The position numbers were made by a program, and so were the translations under genes. A DNA stretch of 64,000 bases from assembly GCA_022494885.1 (NCBI GenBank), contig JAGVSM010002892.1, positions 57,554 through 121,553 on the forward strand, in the 5' to 3' direction. This document shows positions 34,491 to 47,700 of this stretch, piece by piece. This DNA comes from Micrasema longulum. Taxonomy: Eukaryota > Arthropoda > Insecta > Trichoptera > Brachycentridae. The first letter of the stretch is position 1. The number at the start of each line of letters is the position of its first letter. The notes under the pieces are model-generated. The model saw only the letters and a program-made list of their open reading frames with translations, did no database searches and was not told the DNA's origin.

Positions 34491-35288
34491 GCACAGATAG
34501 GAATTTGAATCAATAAAAATTACAGTAATGTAGTGGAAATGAAATTTAAGATATTAATTTGGTTTTGTATTTATTTTTTATATTATAATTGCGATATCAT
34601 TTACATTTTTTTTTCGTTTTTTTTTTTACATTTTAGATATTATACATCTAAATATTATTTGAAAACATAAGTTATATGATTTTTTTATTTTCGGTCCTTA
34701 TATTTAAGTTAGTAGTAATTATTATTATACAAGTATGTAGTGTTATCATATGTTTTAATGTAAAGGATCTTTACTGATAAGCCATATTAGTTGGCTTGGT
34801 GAGTCTTGTAAAAAAAAAAAATGTTTTAAAAAATAATAAAAATGTAATATTGTATGTAAATAATAAATAAATAAAAAAATCATGAAACACGCCATATCGT
34901 CGAAACTGCGTTAGGTTCACCAATGCCTTTGCACCATCGCATTGGGTGCAAATTGGGGTATGGTATTGTGTAAATATTATATATTTATGTGAAAAAAATA
35001 TTGTCAATTTTTGGTTAAACGAAAAAAATAGTGAAATCGATCAACTGGCTCTGTTGTTATACAAACTATTTTTTGAACATCAGATTACATCCATTTGCGT
35101 TGGCAAGTGCATATAATCCACTTTTCGTGACTTTATTGCATATAACGGCAATTTTCCGTTTATGGTGCATATTTAAGCATAAACGAACGATTAGTTCTTT
35201 GACAAAAGACAACATTTTGACATTTCTTCGTCACAAAAGAATTTCAATGAACTCTTTCATAAGAAAAAAATGTTTTGGTGAAATATCA

Positions 35289-36027
35289 GGGCCCCGATTA
35301 CAAAGGAAAGTTAACAGAAATATCTTCAACTCAAAATATCTTCAACAAGAAAAACCAATATTTGTCGTTGAAAATTAGTATATTTGCAAGAACACATATT
35401 TATTCATTTTATTTTATTTGAGATTTTTACAACTATAACATTAAAAACTTAGTAGTAATATATTAACAATACTAGAGCCAATTAAAAAAATCCACTGTAA
35501 ATCTAATAATACATAATATATAAGATAAGAGTTTTCGTAATTGTATGCGTGTGACGTTTGTATTCATGTGTGGGTATGTGACTGTGTGTATCTGTGAATG
35601 AATGAATGAGGGTGAATGTGCATGAGCGTGTGTGAATGATTGAGGGAGGGATTAAAACTTGTAATTATATTGACAAGGGTACATGAAAGAGCTTGGTTAT
35701 ATGTTTGATTATAAAAAAATAAAAATAAAATGTTTAAACTTACTTACTTTTGAAACTTTTTGTAAATATTATAATTAAGAAATGTTTTAATTGTATTTTT
35801 AAAAGTATGGTAAATTTCAAAACCTTATTCTGAAAAAAAAAAACCTATTATTTTAAAACAAAATTGATACACACTGAATGAATAATAGAACCTTCGTCGG
35901 TAACCTATAATTGAACATGTTTAGAAGTAAAAGTTGTATGCATATTCTGCTTTTCATACAAAAAACTTAATTTTACTTTTTAGATAAAATTAAAGATAAA
36001 TGTTAACTTCCCATTGTAATCGAAGCT
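35289..36027. mobile_element. DNA element with GATTACAA-type inverted termini
   Basis: The left end GGGCCCCGATTACAAAGG (then AAAGTTAACAG) and the right end, inverted, CGATTACAATGGGAAGTTAAC bound about 735 bp. The termini match the MITE at 6459-6672. Inside there is a GT-rich microsatellite-like stretch (35530-35645) and no gene. Two open frames straddling the ends are not convincing as genes. Confidence 0.45.
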
Positions 36028-36549
36028 CTGAAGTAATTAAAGCTGTAGAAAGGAAATCTTCCTTTGTGCAATTCAACAGCAATAATAGAAAAATGTTTGG
36101 GCTAATTTGCGCACTTCCGCACTCGTTTTCTGTCAGTGTCAGGAATAAGCTAGGCGCGATTTTAATAAAAAATCCGGGGTTTGAAGCGATAAAGAAGATT
36201 AATGCTTTCATTAACAGCGCAGACCGAAACTTCCCTGAGGCGATTACGGCAGACACGGAACAAAATTTTAGATGCTGCCCTGTGACATCAGTAGACATAA
36301 AAAGACCAAAATTATTAATATATATTCATGAGAGCTTTTTAATTAATAAATAATAATTCAAATTAAAATACAGTCTTTTTATTATTTTACGGATTAGGAA
36401 ATTTGGTTATTAGAATCTGTTTCACTAAAAATAGTAATAATACTATTTGGGTAACATTTTTTCTTAAACCTATAAATTGTACAATTTATTTCAATTGTTT
36501 ATCCTTAAAATATCAGAGTAATAACGTGCTACAGCTATAAAAATGTTAT

Positions 36550-36830
36550 TGAAATGTTTAGAGCTGGACGAATAAACACCTTCGCTGCCCTACTTCGCCA
36601 AAGAGCCTGGAGCCTATGGGAACGCCTGAAAAGCTCTAATAACAAAATTCTCCAAGCCACTGCAGGGTGGATATGCTAAGACCACCATAAGTGCTGCAAA
36701 TACAAAATTTTATTTCATGTTTGTATTTATTGTTATATTTTTGTTTAAATTTATAATTATGTTCATGTTTATATGGTAGAATTGGCTATGCACTATATAG
36801 CCATTTTACTGGAATAAAATAATAATATTA
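36550..36830 (+). mobile_element. LINE 3' end
   Basis: Encodes AGRINTFAALLRQRAWSLWE then RLKSSNNKILQ, like the very C-terminus of several arthropod LINE polymerases (FA.LLRRRA.SLW.RL..S.N), then a short 3' UTR ending GGAATAAAATAATAATATTAA. Confidence 0.55.
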
Positions 36831-37059
36831 ATAATAGAACAAAGGCGTTGTATGGTTTGGTTTTTGGTTCATTTTTTTGCTGTAAAAGCTAACTTCGTGA
36901 TGATATCTGTTCTCATAAAATTGAGGATAGTCCAGAAATCGTATACGCACATCAAACAGAAGGCGACTAAACTACTTATAAATGAGTAGGTTCACGTTTT
37001 GACCCATTAGTTTCTTTGTAGACGTCGCTCAGTACGCAACTCCTGATTTGAATTCAACT

Positions 37060-37136
37060 ATGCCGTGTTGTGTTCTTTTAAAGTGTAGAAATACTTCTAG
37101 GACCTTAATGAAACAGGATGGTATCACATTTCATGT
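37060..37136 (+). CDS. THAP-like first exon (isolated)
   Basis: ATG at 37060 opens MPCCVLLKCRNTSRTLMKQD then GITFH. That is C-x4-C spacing followed by the G-I-T-x-H block that ends exon 1 of THAP genes. A possible donor (GT|GTAATT, 37137) has the same phase as the THAP exon at 5301. No second half (FPK...C-x2-H) is recognised nearby, so this is either an exon fragment or the start of a gene whose other exons I could not find. Confidence 0.35.
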
Positions 37137-37689
37137 GTAATTAGCGAACGAATGTTTAAGCAGCAAATGCATTACTTAAAAAATTAATTGTTTTTCCATC
37201 TGCCATCTGTCGGAAATTTTATCAGTGTTGCCAGGGTAATAAATTTATTTACCCTACTTTGTTCATCTAATAAGAGAAATAATGAAAATTGGGCCTCGGA
37301 TTAAACAACTCTGTGGTGGACATTTGACCGACATTATTTTCAAAACATCAAATATTATTTAACATGATATAAAAATATCCGTTTTATGTAAAATTAAATT
37401 ATTAAATGACCCTTTACTTATCTACTCTATTGTGTCAAGCAATATATAATACAAAATTTTAGAGAAATTAACAGATTGCTTTTTTTTACCTTACTCATTT
37501 ACGTGTTATGATTATTTTTTTCCAATCGTGCAACATTACGCGGTGACATCACAAATGCGCGCGTCGAAAGTGGGGCATAGTGGAAGGATTATTGGACACA
37601 GTCCGATGTATTCAAATAGGATTCTACGCTCCTTCTGGACTATTCTTAATTCTATGTCTGTACCTTAAAGGATATAACACGAAAGTCTA

Positions 37690-38045
37690 ATTTCTGCCGT
37701 TTAGAAGTCAAAAATTCAGAAATTATCGCAATAAACTATTTTATACATGAATAAAACACCAAAGTCTACTTACGTCGTAAAATTTTTTTTAAGGCTGAAA
37801 TGAAAATGTGATGTCCATTTGGTTTTAATGCATAAAACATTAGTAGTTCCAGATACACTATTTTTATTTGTAGGTGCTGGTTTTATAAAAAAAATAACAT
37901 TATTTTACATTAAAAGTTCTTTATAGATTGAAGTTATCTCATTTGGTTCAAAAGTTATGATGTTTTGGAAATTGCATAAACCCAAAATCTTTTTTTGTGA
38001 ACATTTCGTTCAGTGTGACTTTCGTGGTTTATCCTTTCAGGCAGA
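37690..38045. repeat. Interspersed repeat shared with 50105-50880
   Basis: Shared strings in order: ATTATCGCAATAA, TAGTTCCAGATACACTATTT, TATGATGTTTTGGAAAT, TTTCGT(C/T)CA(G/A)TGTGACT, GGTTTATCCTTT. Just right of it, 38045-38090 contains GCGGCTCGAGGGCCACATGC, a phrase seen at hAT ends, but no terminus is defined. Confidence 0.5.
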
Positions 38046-38601
38046 GATCGGCAGACTGCGGCTCGAGGGCCACATGCAGCTCTTTAGCAGGGGCGAATCG
38101 TGTATAGATTCGACTATGCGCAGCTTACTATTATATTTGACTATCCATAATAATGTTTTACGGTGACTTTATTTACAGAAAAACAAACAAATAATTTTTG
38201 TTTCCTATAAATCATTGCCACCATTCGTATGTTACTCCAAATATAAATAAAAATATTGATAAAGCGCGCCTAGCGCCAGCAATGAGCCAAGGAACTGATT
38301 ACTCTAGCTTATTTCTTCATACAAACAAGTGTACTGTATTTTGAAAATATTAAACCCAGTAGCGGGATTTTTCTCCTAGAATAAACTTGCAGATTACACT
38401 TTTTTTTTTTAAGATTCTCGATTTGGAGAACAATATTTCAAACATTATTTCTTAAGGGCTATTTTTCTTTGAGATGATACTTTTGACATGTGTGACTTGC
38501 AACACTTGTGGCGCTCGACGCGTTCGTTTTTGGCATTATTGTTTGTATATATTTCACGGTTATTAATAAATATGAACGAAAAATATTTATATGATAGCTT
38601 G

Positions 38602-38607
38602 TTTATT
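38602..38607 (-). terminator. Candidate poly(A) signal of the SmydA gene
   Basis: AATAAA on the minus strand about 40 bases after the stop codon, followed by AT-rich sequence. It is the first such signal after the stop. Confidence 0.4.
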
Positions 38608-38647
38608 TGTACAAAATCACTTAAAATTAAGAATAATATTACGATAA

Positions 38648-38794
38648 TCACAGGCTTTTTTCATAATCAATAAGTTTCTGAATATCAGAAGAAGCGAGGT
38701 CTTTTCTGATGTGCAAGTCCTTCGGTGCCAATACATCGTGTTTGAGAACATCGCAGTAAACGTTCATGATTTCAACGATTTCCGTCTCCAAATC
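38648..38794 (-). CDS. SmydA gene, exon 3 (C-terminus)
   Basis: 147 bases after a T-rich tract and CAG acceptor; phase 0. It encodes DLETEIVEIMNVYCDVLKHD then VLAPKDLHIRKDLASSDIQK and LIDYEKSL, then TGA at 38650-38648. It is helix-rich and fits the end of the SMYD C-terminal domain. Confidence 0.75.
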   Translation of the reverse strand, partial: DLETEIVEIMNVYCDVLKHDVLAPKDLHIRKDLASSDIQKLIDYEKSL

Positions 38795-41700
38795 CTGAAA
38801 AAAAACTAATAAAATTAGTTGTAATACATTTTTTTCATTTTTTTAATGAACAACCTGGTATAGGAATTAAGTTAAATTGAATTAAGAATATTGTTAGTAT
38901 ATCGAAAGATCTGCAAACAAATAGGTTTTGGATTTTACCCTCTAGGGATTGTTAAGGTTTCTTTTTTTATTAATATTTGTTTGCTGCATCATATCATATT
39001 AATTTGTATTATTTTAGTGATCCCGTGTACGTTTAATTCGTTCCGACGCTTCGGCTACAATTGCAGGAGCCATCTTTAGAGCAAACTATGTTTGTAGCTC
39101 CCTGGGAAAATTTATTATAAATTCAACGTCAGTAGTATTTATATTAAAATTTAAAAAAGATCTCCTTTCATCCGGATTGCCAAATATCCGCATCGTTATC
39201 ATGAAGCAAAAACTAAAGGAGGTGATGTAATAACAAAAAAGGGCGCTGGCGACCGGCGCATTTTTTCCTCAAAGCCATTAACTTTACTGGACATGTCTGA
39301 GTAAGTTTTCAAGTGATAACGTCTGGCACTCGTTAATCCGGATAATTGGGGTTTTACTGTAATATTTACCTACATGTAATGTTTTTTTTATTATCGATAA
39401 ACGCCCATGGGGCGTCTATATGGATAAGAATTTTTAAAAAACCAACATCAACGAATAAAAGAATTGAAGGAATATAGATGTTCAAATATGGGCAAAATGG
39501 TGAATGATACGCAGTGTGTAAGTGGCCACTTAAACCAACCAATGACAGGTCATAAGCCCTGTGGATGCCTAGACTTTTATATTACATTCTCTAAAATGTT
39601 CTTCATCTCAGTTGTAATATGTTAATATTAACAGCTCCCCAGGGAGTTGCATCTAGGCTTGGTCTACAAAAATTTGGAAAACTAAAAATGTTGTTTGTAT
39701 AGATATGTAATTTTATTTATTTTATTTTATTTACTTAGTTTTTGAAAGCAAAACAGACATATAAAATTAAAAGATGCATACAAATTAACAGTAAACAACT
39801 AGATAAACTAAAAAAAATATGGATTTAAAACTTACATTTTATTAAAATACAAAGATACTCGTAGTGACGAAAAAGATTGCAAAAATATTTCGATTTTGGG
39901 AAGAATTAGAAAATTTGTTGATAAGGATTCGTATAAAAATATTTATAACTCAATTATTGAACCACACATCAACTACTGTAGCAGCATATTATTTTTATCA
40001 AACCAAGAAAATTTAATCAAACTAACCATATTACAAAACAAAGCTTTAAGAAATTATTTTTTTTAAAACCGATACACAAGTGCAAATTTGATGTTAAATG
40101 AAAGAAAAGTACTAATATATAAGCAAATATTATTTTACAACACGATGATATTTGTGTGTAGTATTATTAATTTAAAAAAAACAGAATTTTTGAAAAAAAA
40201 TATCAAAGCCAACATAAATATGATCAAAATACCAAAGAAAGGGTAAAAATCAGACCGCATTTAGAAAAATAGCGAAGTCTTAAAATCAAATTTCATATAA
40301 AGCTCTAAAAAAATATTATGATTTGGGAAAAAATATTTATAAATAAAAAATATACATCAAAATTTAAACAGCTTATAAATTAAATGTGTGAATATTGTTA
40401 TAAGAGCTCATATAAGAATATGTTTATGTGTGCCGTATTTTGAGAATCAAAATAAAATAATTAAAAAAATAAATACGAGTTTCAAATAGGAAAAATAATA
40501 TTAAAAAAACATTACATGCAGTTCACATGGAGTTAAAGGTAATATTATAAAAATAAGAAGGAAAAGGTATAATAATAATAAAAAGTTTTAAAAAATTCAA
40601 AATTAACATTTTTCGATCGAGTTACTCCGTCGCAATTTTTAGTATTTATACAAAGCACTAGTGAAAATAAATTAATTCACTTATTTCTCAATAAACACCT
40701 TTTTAAAAAAAATAAGTCTAGATGGTCTACTCGGCAAACAAAAAAAAGTATAAAGCTTCACAGTTCAAAGCAATCTATTTTACCATTTGAAAATTAATAA
40801 AAATATAATTTATTGCGCTTCTGCTCGGAATGGTGAGATATACCAGTGATGTTAAGATATTTTATTAGAGTTAAATTATTATCATTATAAATGAACCTGA
40901 ATGTTATCCTCTGACGGATGTTCACGGTCTTCGAGCCTGATGAGCGTATGCAGCAGGCTGCGCTGGTACTGCAGCGCCACCCGCGGGGCCCGGAGCCCCC
41001 GCTGCAGCTGCAGCCGCCCTAGGGGGCGCAGCACCTCCAGGCAAAGACGCCTCACGCGCTGTAGCCACTCCGCACTCAACTCTAGAAAACGAATGAAATA
41101 AGTAACAGAAGTAAACAAACCTTAAGAGGATATGCGATGAAAAGAGGTTTGTCGAATAGGTATAAGAATAAAGTTTTTCTGACCCTCTCCTCTCCGAATA
41201 CTGTGCGAAAAAGACAACTGCACATCGGACTGATTAAGCCTAACTATAATTAATTTAATCGAGGTCTCGTATTCCTGTTTTCGGCACTCAGAAACTGAAC
41301 CCCACTCCAACTAATTTTTATTTTTTGAATTTATTTATTTATCAACGTCTAAATACCGTATAATACAACTAAAATCCCACCAAGCCACTTTTTGTAACAT
41401 GTTGATGGAGATTGTTTCTAATATATATACGTAAATTTTAAGAACGTAAGCAAAAGGGAGACTTGACTTCTTTTTTTTTACATTTTCAAAGTAATAAAGT
41501 TCTATGAAATACTGTACACTATTTTTTTTTCTTTTGCTACTTATAAGTAGCTTAAACCAAACCATTTAATTTTTATAGAACATCGTCACAAATCTCGACG
41601 TCACAACTATCAATTCCAAACATGTCGCGTTTTTCTAATGACATTTTATTTCATATTATCTTTTGAGTTATATATGAAAACATTTCTTCATACTGATTTT

Positions 41701-44700
41701 GAAAATACAATCGACTATTCTAAATCTATTTCATATATTTTTATCGGTACCCAGATTGCGTGATATTTCTCTATTATATTCAAAAGAAAAAAATATGTAC
41801 ATTTTTTTAATTATTCTAAATGTATAATAATTCAATAAAGTAGACACGTAGACAGAGTTGATAGAAATTTCAAAGTCGATAAACTTTTTGAAAAAATAAT
41901 AAATATAGAAGCCAATGACAGAATATACGAAATGTAAATTCTTTGACGTCCATACTAACAACTCAAAAAAGTATTTATCTTTGTTCACATACCAATATTT
42001 ATTAACATTATATATTTTAAAAATATGAATTTATTTTGATTAGAATTTTATTTACAATTTTCACCAATTATAGAAAAATGTTACTAAAACATAATTAAAA
42101 CTAACTATCCATAATTATGAAGATTGTAAGTTTTATTTATTTAAAGTAATAAAAATTAAATTTAAGTGAATTTATTACTGCTAAAAATAATAAATAAAAG
42201 TGGAATAAAACTAAATTGTGTGTTAGTATTTTTATTACGATAATCAAAATGCACTTCCGATAAGAAATGTCAGTAGAAAAAAATAATAATTTCTGTTTTT
42301 ATTGCCCTTACTATGTCTAGTTATTTTTTTTTATTTACAAACATTTTGTTACATGAATACCTAGTGTCTCCCAGAAAATCCCTATTAAATATAATTGTAT
42401 GAAATGTAGCTAAGTACACTGAAAAAATGATTCACAACTGAAAATGTTCGGCTATATAAACCGGTATAGCAACAAAGAATATTTATTTCACCGGAGCATT
42501 TAACATCAAACAAGATTTATGTTGCCATCAAAATATGGCCAGTCAAACTGCGTTGAAACAAAACGAAACGATGCCAATTTTCACGCACGTGTTTGTCTGG
42601 CGAAATCTTATATTTTAGCCAGTTAGTGTAGTAAAAGAAGGTAAAATGTAAAATGCTTATTTTGTGAGGTTATTTCAAATCTTGATTTTTTTTTTAAATT
42701 TATTGAAATAAAAGGCACTTAGTGCCCTTTACATATAAGTTGCATATAATAAAATACATACATGTAAGTAAATTAATAAAAATGTAGTATTTAAAAGAAA
42801 TTATTACTTAACAGTTATTTACAAATTAAGGAGTCAAAAAAAAGATACACGGTTTAAAAATAATATTACTAGTTATAAAAATACTTGAAAATTAAATATT
42901 TGGAGATAGAAATATTTTGAACCGGTAAAAAAAAACGAGAAAAAAAAAACAAGAATGCAACACATATTAATAAAAAAAAAAAAAAAACAATTTTGAATAA
43001 CACTAAACGTAGATTTTTCTTTTTTAAATTACATGTGTTATTATTGAAAACTACTACTTAGGTAACTAATATAAATATACATATAAATACATACTGATAA
43101 AAAAGATTCATAAGAGAAATATTTTGTACTTTAAAATAAAATCTAATTTAAGAAAAGAATTAATTAAGAAATTTAAACAATTTCGAAGAAAAATTTTGTG
43201 TCTAATCTGTATTCTGTATGTTATTTTTCTGTACTTTCTTTACGAGGATACGTATTTGAACATAATTTTTCTGTCACTATCTCGCAGATGCCTCCCCGAT
43301 ATTTTGCGAAACTACGCACGTCTGACTGATTATGCCTAGCTAAAATCGACAAAATTGAGGCTACGTTGTCCCGTTTTTCGCACAGCAAAATTAAACGTAT
43401 TATGTTTTTTTTTTATTAAAGAGCATCAGAATGAGATTTTTTCGTTGGTATTTCAAAATTATTTATCATATTTGTATATAGTACGTCCGATGATGGCGGA
43501 TAAAACTGGCACTTTTTTTCGGTTTTTTGATGATCCTAGCTCTCATATGAAACAATTTGCTAAAAAAGAAAACAATGGAGACTCGCCGATGTTATATATC
43601 TATAATGTTTATAAAAAAATCATTGCTCTTGATCAGGAAGAAAATACGGGAATACGTTTGTACGAAGAAAAGTCAGACCGCGTTACCTTTTAAGACACAG
43701 TAAAATGGGTTTTTAACTGCAATTTTATTTGAGAATACATTTGTAGGTCGAAATAAACCTAATATTTAGATTACAGTATGGAGATTTTAAAATAAATACT
43801 CCAGTTAAAGTTTGCAAATGTGAATGTAGAATATATAATGATAAATTATGCTAACAAAACAGATTTACCCTAGGATGTGGGCGGGTGGTTTAGAATCACG
43901 CTTCGTTATTTGGCAGTTTAGAATTTGGATTTGGACACATTTAACATTTTGTTCTACGTCTTTATATTGTTTTACCGTGAGGTAATTTTACATCACCGTT
44001 TTTCCTAATTAAACAGTTATAAGGATGCGATTTTTATAACATACTAATATAAATATACTTAATATAATTTACCTACATAAAATTAATTAGGTTTTTTAAA
44101 AGAAAAATATATGCGTTCTTACGATTTAGACACATGTAATTTTTTTGAGGAAATTGTAAATAATTCACTATAAGATAATGGGAATCATGCTATCGTAGAG
44201 CAGTGTTCGAACCTGGACTTGATAATTGAGTCCAAAACACTACAAATGGAATACAATCTGGTTCAAATATTCTGATCAATTAGTAAATAAATATTTTAAG
44301 CACTTTGTAATTTTCCATGTAAAACAATTGACGTAAATTTGTTTTATTTCAATTAACAATTTAATGTCAATCAAATGATAATAAAGTTCAAGCGATTTTC
44401 TCTTTTTTGTGCTTAGTTCTTTTTTTTTTGTTTTTTTGTTATTTTATTTTACAATACGCCAAAGAGACATTAACAAAAATAATTTAGTTGAGTTCACACA
44501 TAATCAAGAAAAAAATAAATAAATAAACAACACCGTGTTATTTCTCAAGACACGTAGAAACCAAAAAAGCAAGCTGAGATGTAAAATCAAAAGTAAAACT
44601 ATGCGTAATAAAAAAGATAAAAATATGGATTTAATGTAACATTAATAGTTAGGTTTTTTTTTTTTTTTGCACCACAACAGGCCAGGAGGCCCAATTACAG

Positions 44701-47700
44701 TAGTGAATTACATTACAGAACAACCAGGCTTGAGAAAAATCACATTTTTAATTTTTGTGTTCTCACCGGGAATCGAACCCGGAACCTTCCGTGTGTGAGT
44801 CAAGCGTCTTGACCACTACACCACGGAGGCCGCCGGTATAAAAATATGCAAATATATTTACTTATTAAACATACAAAACAAATTAAACGTTATGCCGTTT
44901 CCTCGTAGGGATACGCAGAGAGAATAGAACGCCCCACAACTCTGTCATTGCGTACATATCTCGATTCTTAAACATTTATAAATACCTTCTCATACCGAAA
45001 TAGATAGTAAGTAGATATATTGAATTTAGTTTTTGCGACTAGCGAAGATTTTTTTAATAAAAATGATCGAAACTAAAAAATGTACTTTACTATTATGTAT
45101 TGAAGAAAGAATTTTCATTTTTGTTTAAGTAAAAAATTTAGTGTTTTTCTTTTATTTAATTTTTTTATATATATATATATTAGCGTTCTTATAACTTACC
45201 CAAATATTTGAACATTGGTGGCCATTTTCAACGAGTTGTAAAAAACTCACTATTAGAAAATGGAAATCAAGTTGGGGTAGAGTGGGGTTTAAACTTCGGA
45301 CCTCTGGTCCGTGAGTCCGTAACACAAGCCACGGGACCACAACCAGATTCAATCATGGCTATGATTTTTTTTAAATTGTGTAATTTAGAAAATCCCATCG
45401 AAACGTTGAAATTCTACCGTCCGCGAAGTCACGAGTTTAGGTCGATGAGTGATTCTGACATTTAAAGGTTGAGCCCCGTACGACAAAAAATACTAAAGTC
45501 GAAAATCATGGCTTTCCCGGAAACCGTAAATCTGTTGCCACAACATACTTTAGAGTAATAAGTAATAATACGATACCGGTTAATAGAGTCGCCTATAAGG
45601 ACAAAAACCATTCTATGATTATCAACTCCGAAGTTAGCTACAGTTAACAGCAATACAAAGGGCCATATGTACTCAGGTTGAGAATTGTAAGCGCAAACCG
45701 AAATCATCTGTTACACGTTCGTTGTTTAACTAAAAACGAATCCATTTTTTTTAACGTTTTTGTTCTGAGCAATTAAGGGCTTCTCATTAAGTGGGAGCGA
45801 ATTATTACTCTAAGATAACAACTCTATGATTGATTGGTTATGGACACATTAACACATGTCTGTAACCTGTGACCTTTTATTAATTAAATACAACATAATC
45901 AAGAAATTTCAAACCACAATTAACTGATTTAATTTTTACCTGGTGAAAAAGACATTTTTTTTGTATTTCCCGTAAGCACTGAACTTCTTTATTAGTATTG
46001 CCATGTTATTATCCTTTATTTTTTTAATACTCTGTTTTACCTCTTATGTATATTGTAAAAAAAACAACAAAAAAAAAATTGAAAAAATAATAATGAAAAA
46101 ACATGCGTTATTTTTATTTGACCACTTTTAATATAGAATTATTTACCAGTGACCAAATTTTTTTGGACTTATTATGTACAATTGAAATTTTAGTAAAGAA
46201 AATCAAACTATGAAAAAAAAAAAAAAAAGGCCTTTGTTATATGTATTAAAACGGAAACCCGTAATAAAATAATTTTGGTTAAAATGTTTTTTTAATTCTT
46301 TTAATCGTCGTAAAACTAATTTATTTTTAAAATGCATGAGGTTTTATTCAAATGAATAATTAATTCAGTCAGATCGTGGTACCGCTTTATGTTTTATTGA
46401 TTGAACATAATAAAACGCTGTCAAAACAATTATGCGCTCCGTTGCAACCGCTTTCGTCGACCGCTCAAAATAAATCCAATATCCATAAACATACTCAGAC
46501 ATAGATAAAAGATACACACATATGTACAATTTGCAAATGACATACTACACAAAACAGTTCAATAACAGCAAAGATGGAATCTACTCGTATAGATGCGTAA
46601 TATAGGTACAACGTACTATACAACAGACCAGACGAATTATTGTCTTTGTTTCTTAATCACAAATCACAAGTACATTCTTGGCAGTTACAACGCACTGCAC
46701 CGTGGCCCGATAACTTTGCAATCCAATGAAGCGTACACCAAGTTCGCAAATAATAAGTTTTATAATAATTTATAATTGTTTGCATTTTTTACGTACGATT
46801 GCGGTAGACCGAACCACCGACTCACTACAGTCAAACGGCCTGTACGTCCAGAAGACCCCATTGCACTGATCAAAAGAGACCGATACGATACACTTCGATC
46901 CTTGATACGTTTGTAAAAGGATCCGATTGGCACCGGAGCTGCACTAGTGCTCCTTCTCTCAAAAACAAACTGTTAATAATATCCGCCGTGAGCCGCGAGC
47001 GTTCGCCACACACCGCCTCATATTGGACAACAGTCATTGTACTTCAGAAATTTTCCAATTTTCCGTGACTGGAAAAACAAAGAACGCTCGCCTGCATTTT
47101 AACCTCATGAATATTCAACGCTGCTATAGTCAGTCATCGCAACGTGCTGTTAATGCAATGATACGTACTTTATTATGCATGCAAGTGTGTACGTACATAT
47201 ATGAATGTACGAGTATATTGCACACATGTGCATAGGTGTTTGCACTCTCATTTTCCGTTTAAATGCCACGTGTAATTTCTCCTTGAAAAATGCAGATATT
47301 AAAATAGCCGCCACAACGAATGCGCCGCAGATAAACAAAAACAAAAAATGTTTTCTCCAGACAAGTCGATTCCGGATTAGTCCATTGTTGTTTTTGTTTA
47401 TACATATTAAGGCACGTCTGTTTTTACTCGGAAAGTTATTTACAACCGTCATTTTTTTTATTTACACAATAAAGGAGATAGAATCACCTTACCTTGCAGC
47501 ATTGGCTGGGAGTTCGTGTACACTTTTTCTAGCTGCCGCAATGTTTTCAAGCGATCGACCCTTACGAGGACTGCCACCTGTTTTAACATTCTGAACGGAG
47601 CCAACAGTTTCAAATTTATTAATCAAATTCTCCACAGCGGCTCGAGATGGTGCATACTGATAACCGAAAAATGACAGTTTTGAACCGTCTCCGAAAAGTT

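Noticed and set aside
35031..35378. Plus-strand frame of 115 codons
   Set aside because: It crosses the end of a DNA element (35289) and shows no recognisable domain.
36000..36353. Open frames of 117 and 102 codons on opposite strands
   Set aside because: They begin in the terminal repeat of an element and mirror each other; no homology recognised.
46826..46861. Minus-strand MGSSGRTGRLTV followed by GTGAGT as a gene's first exon
   Set aside because: It is 12 codons only, lies inside the SmydA intron and has no partner exon; chance is likely.
47150..47594. Overlapping open frames on both strands (100 and 129 codons)
   Set aside because: No domain, start context or splice support; the right end overlaps a decayed transposase fragment on the minus strand.
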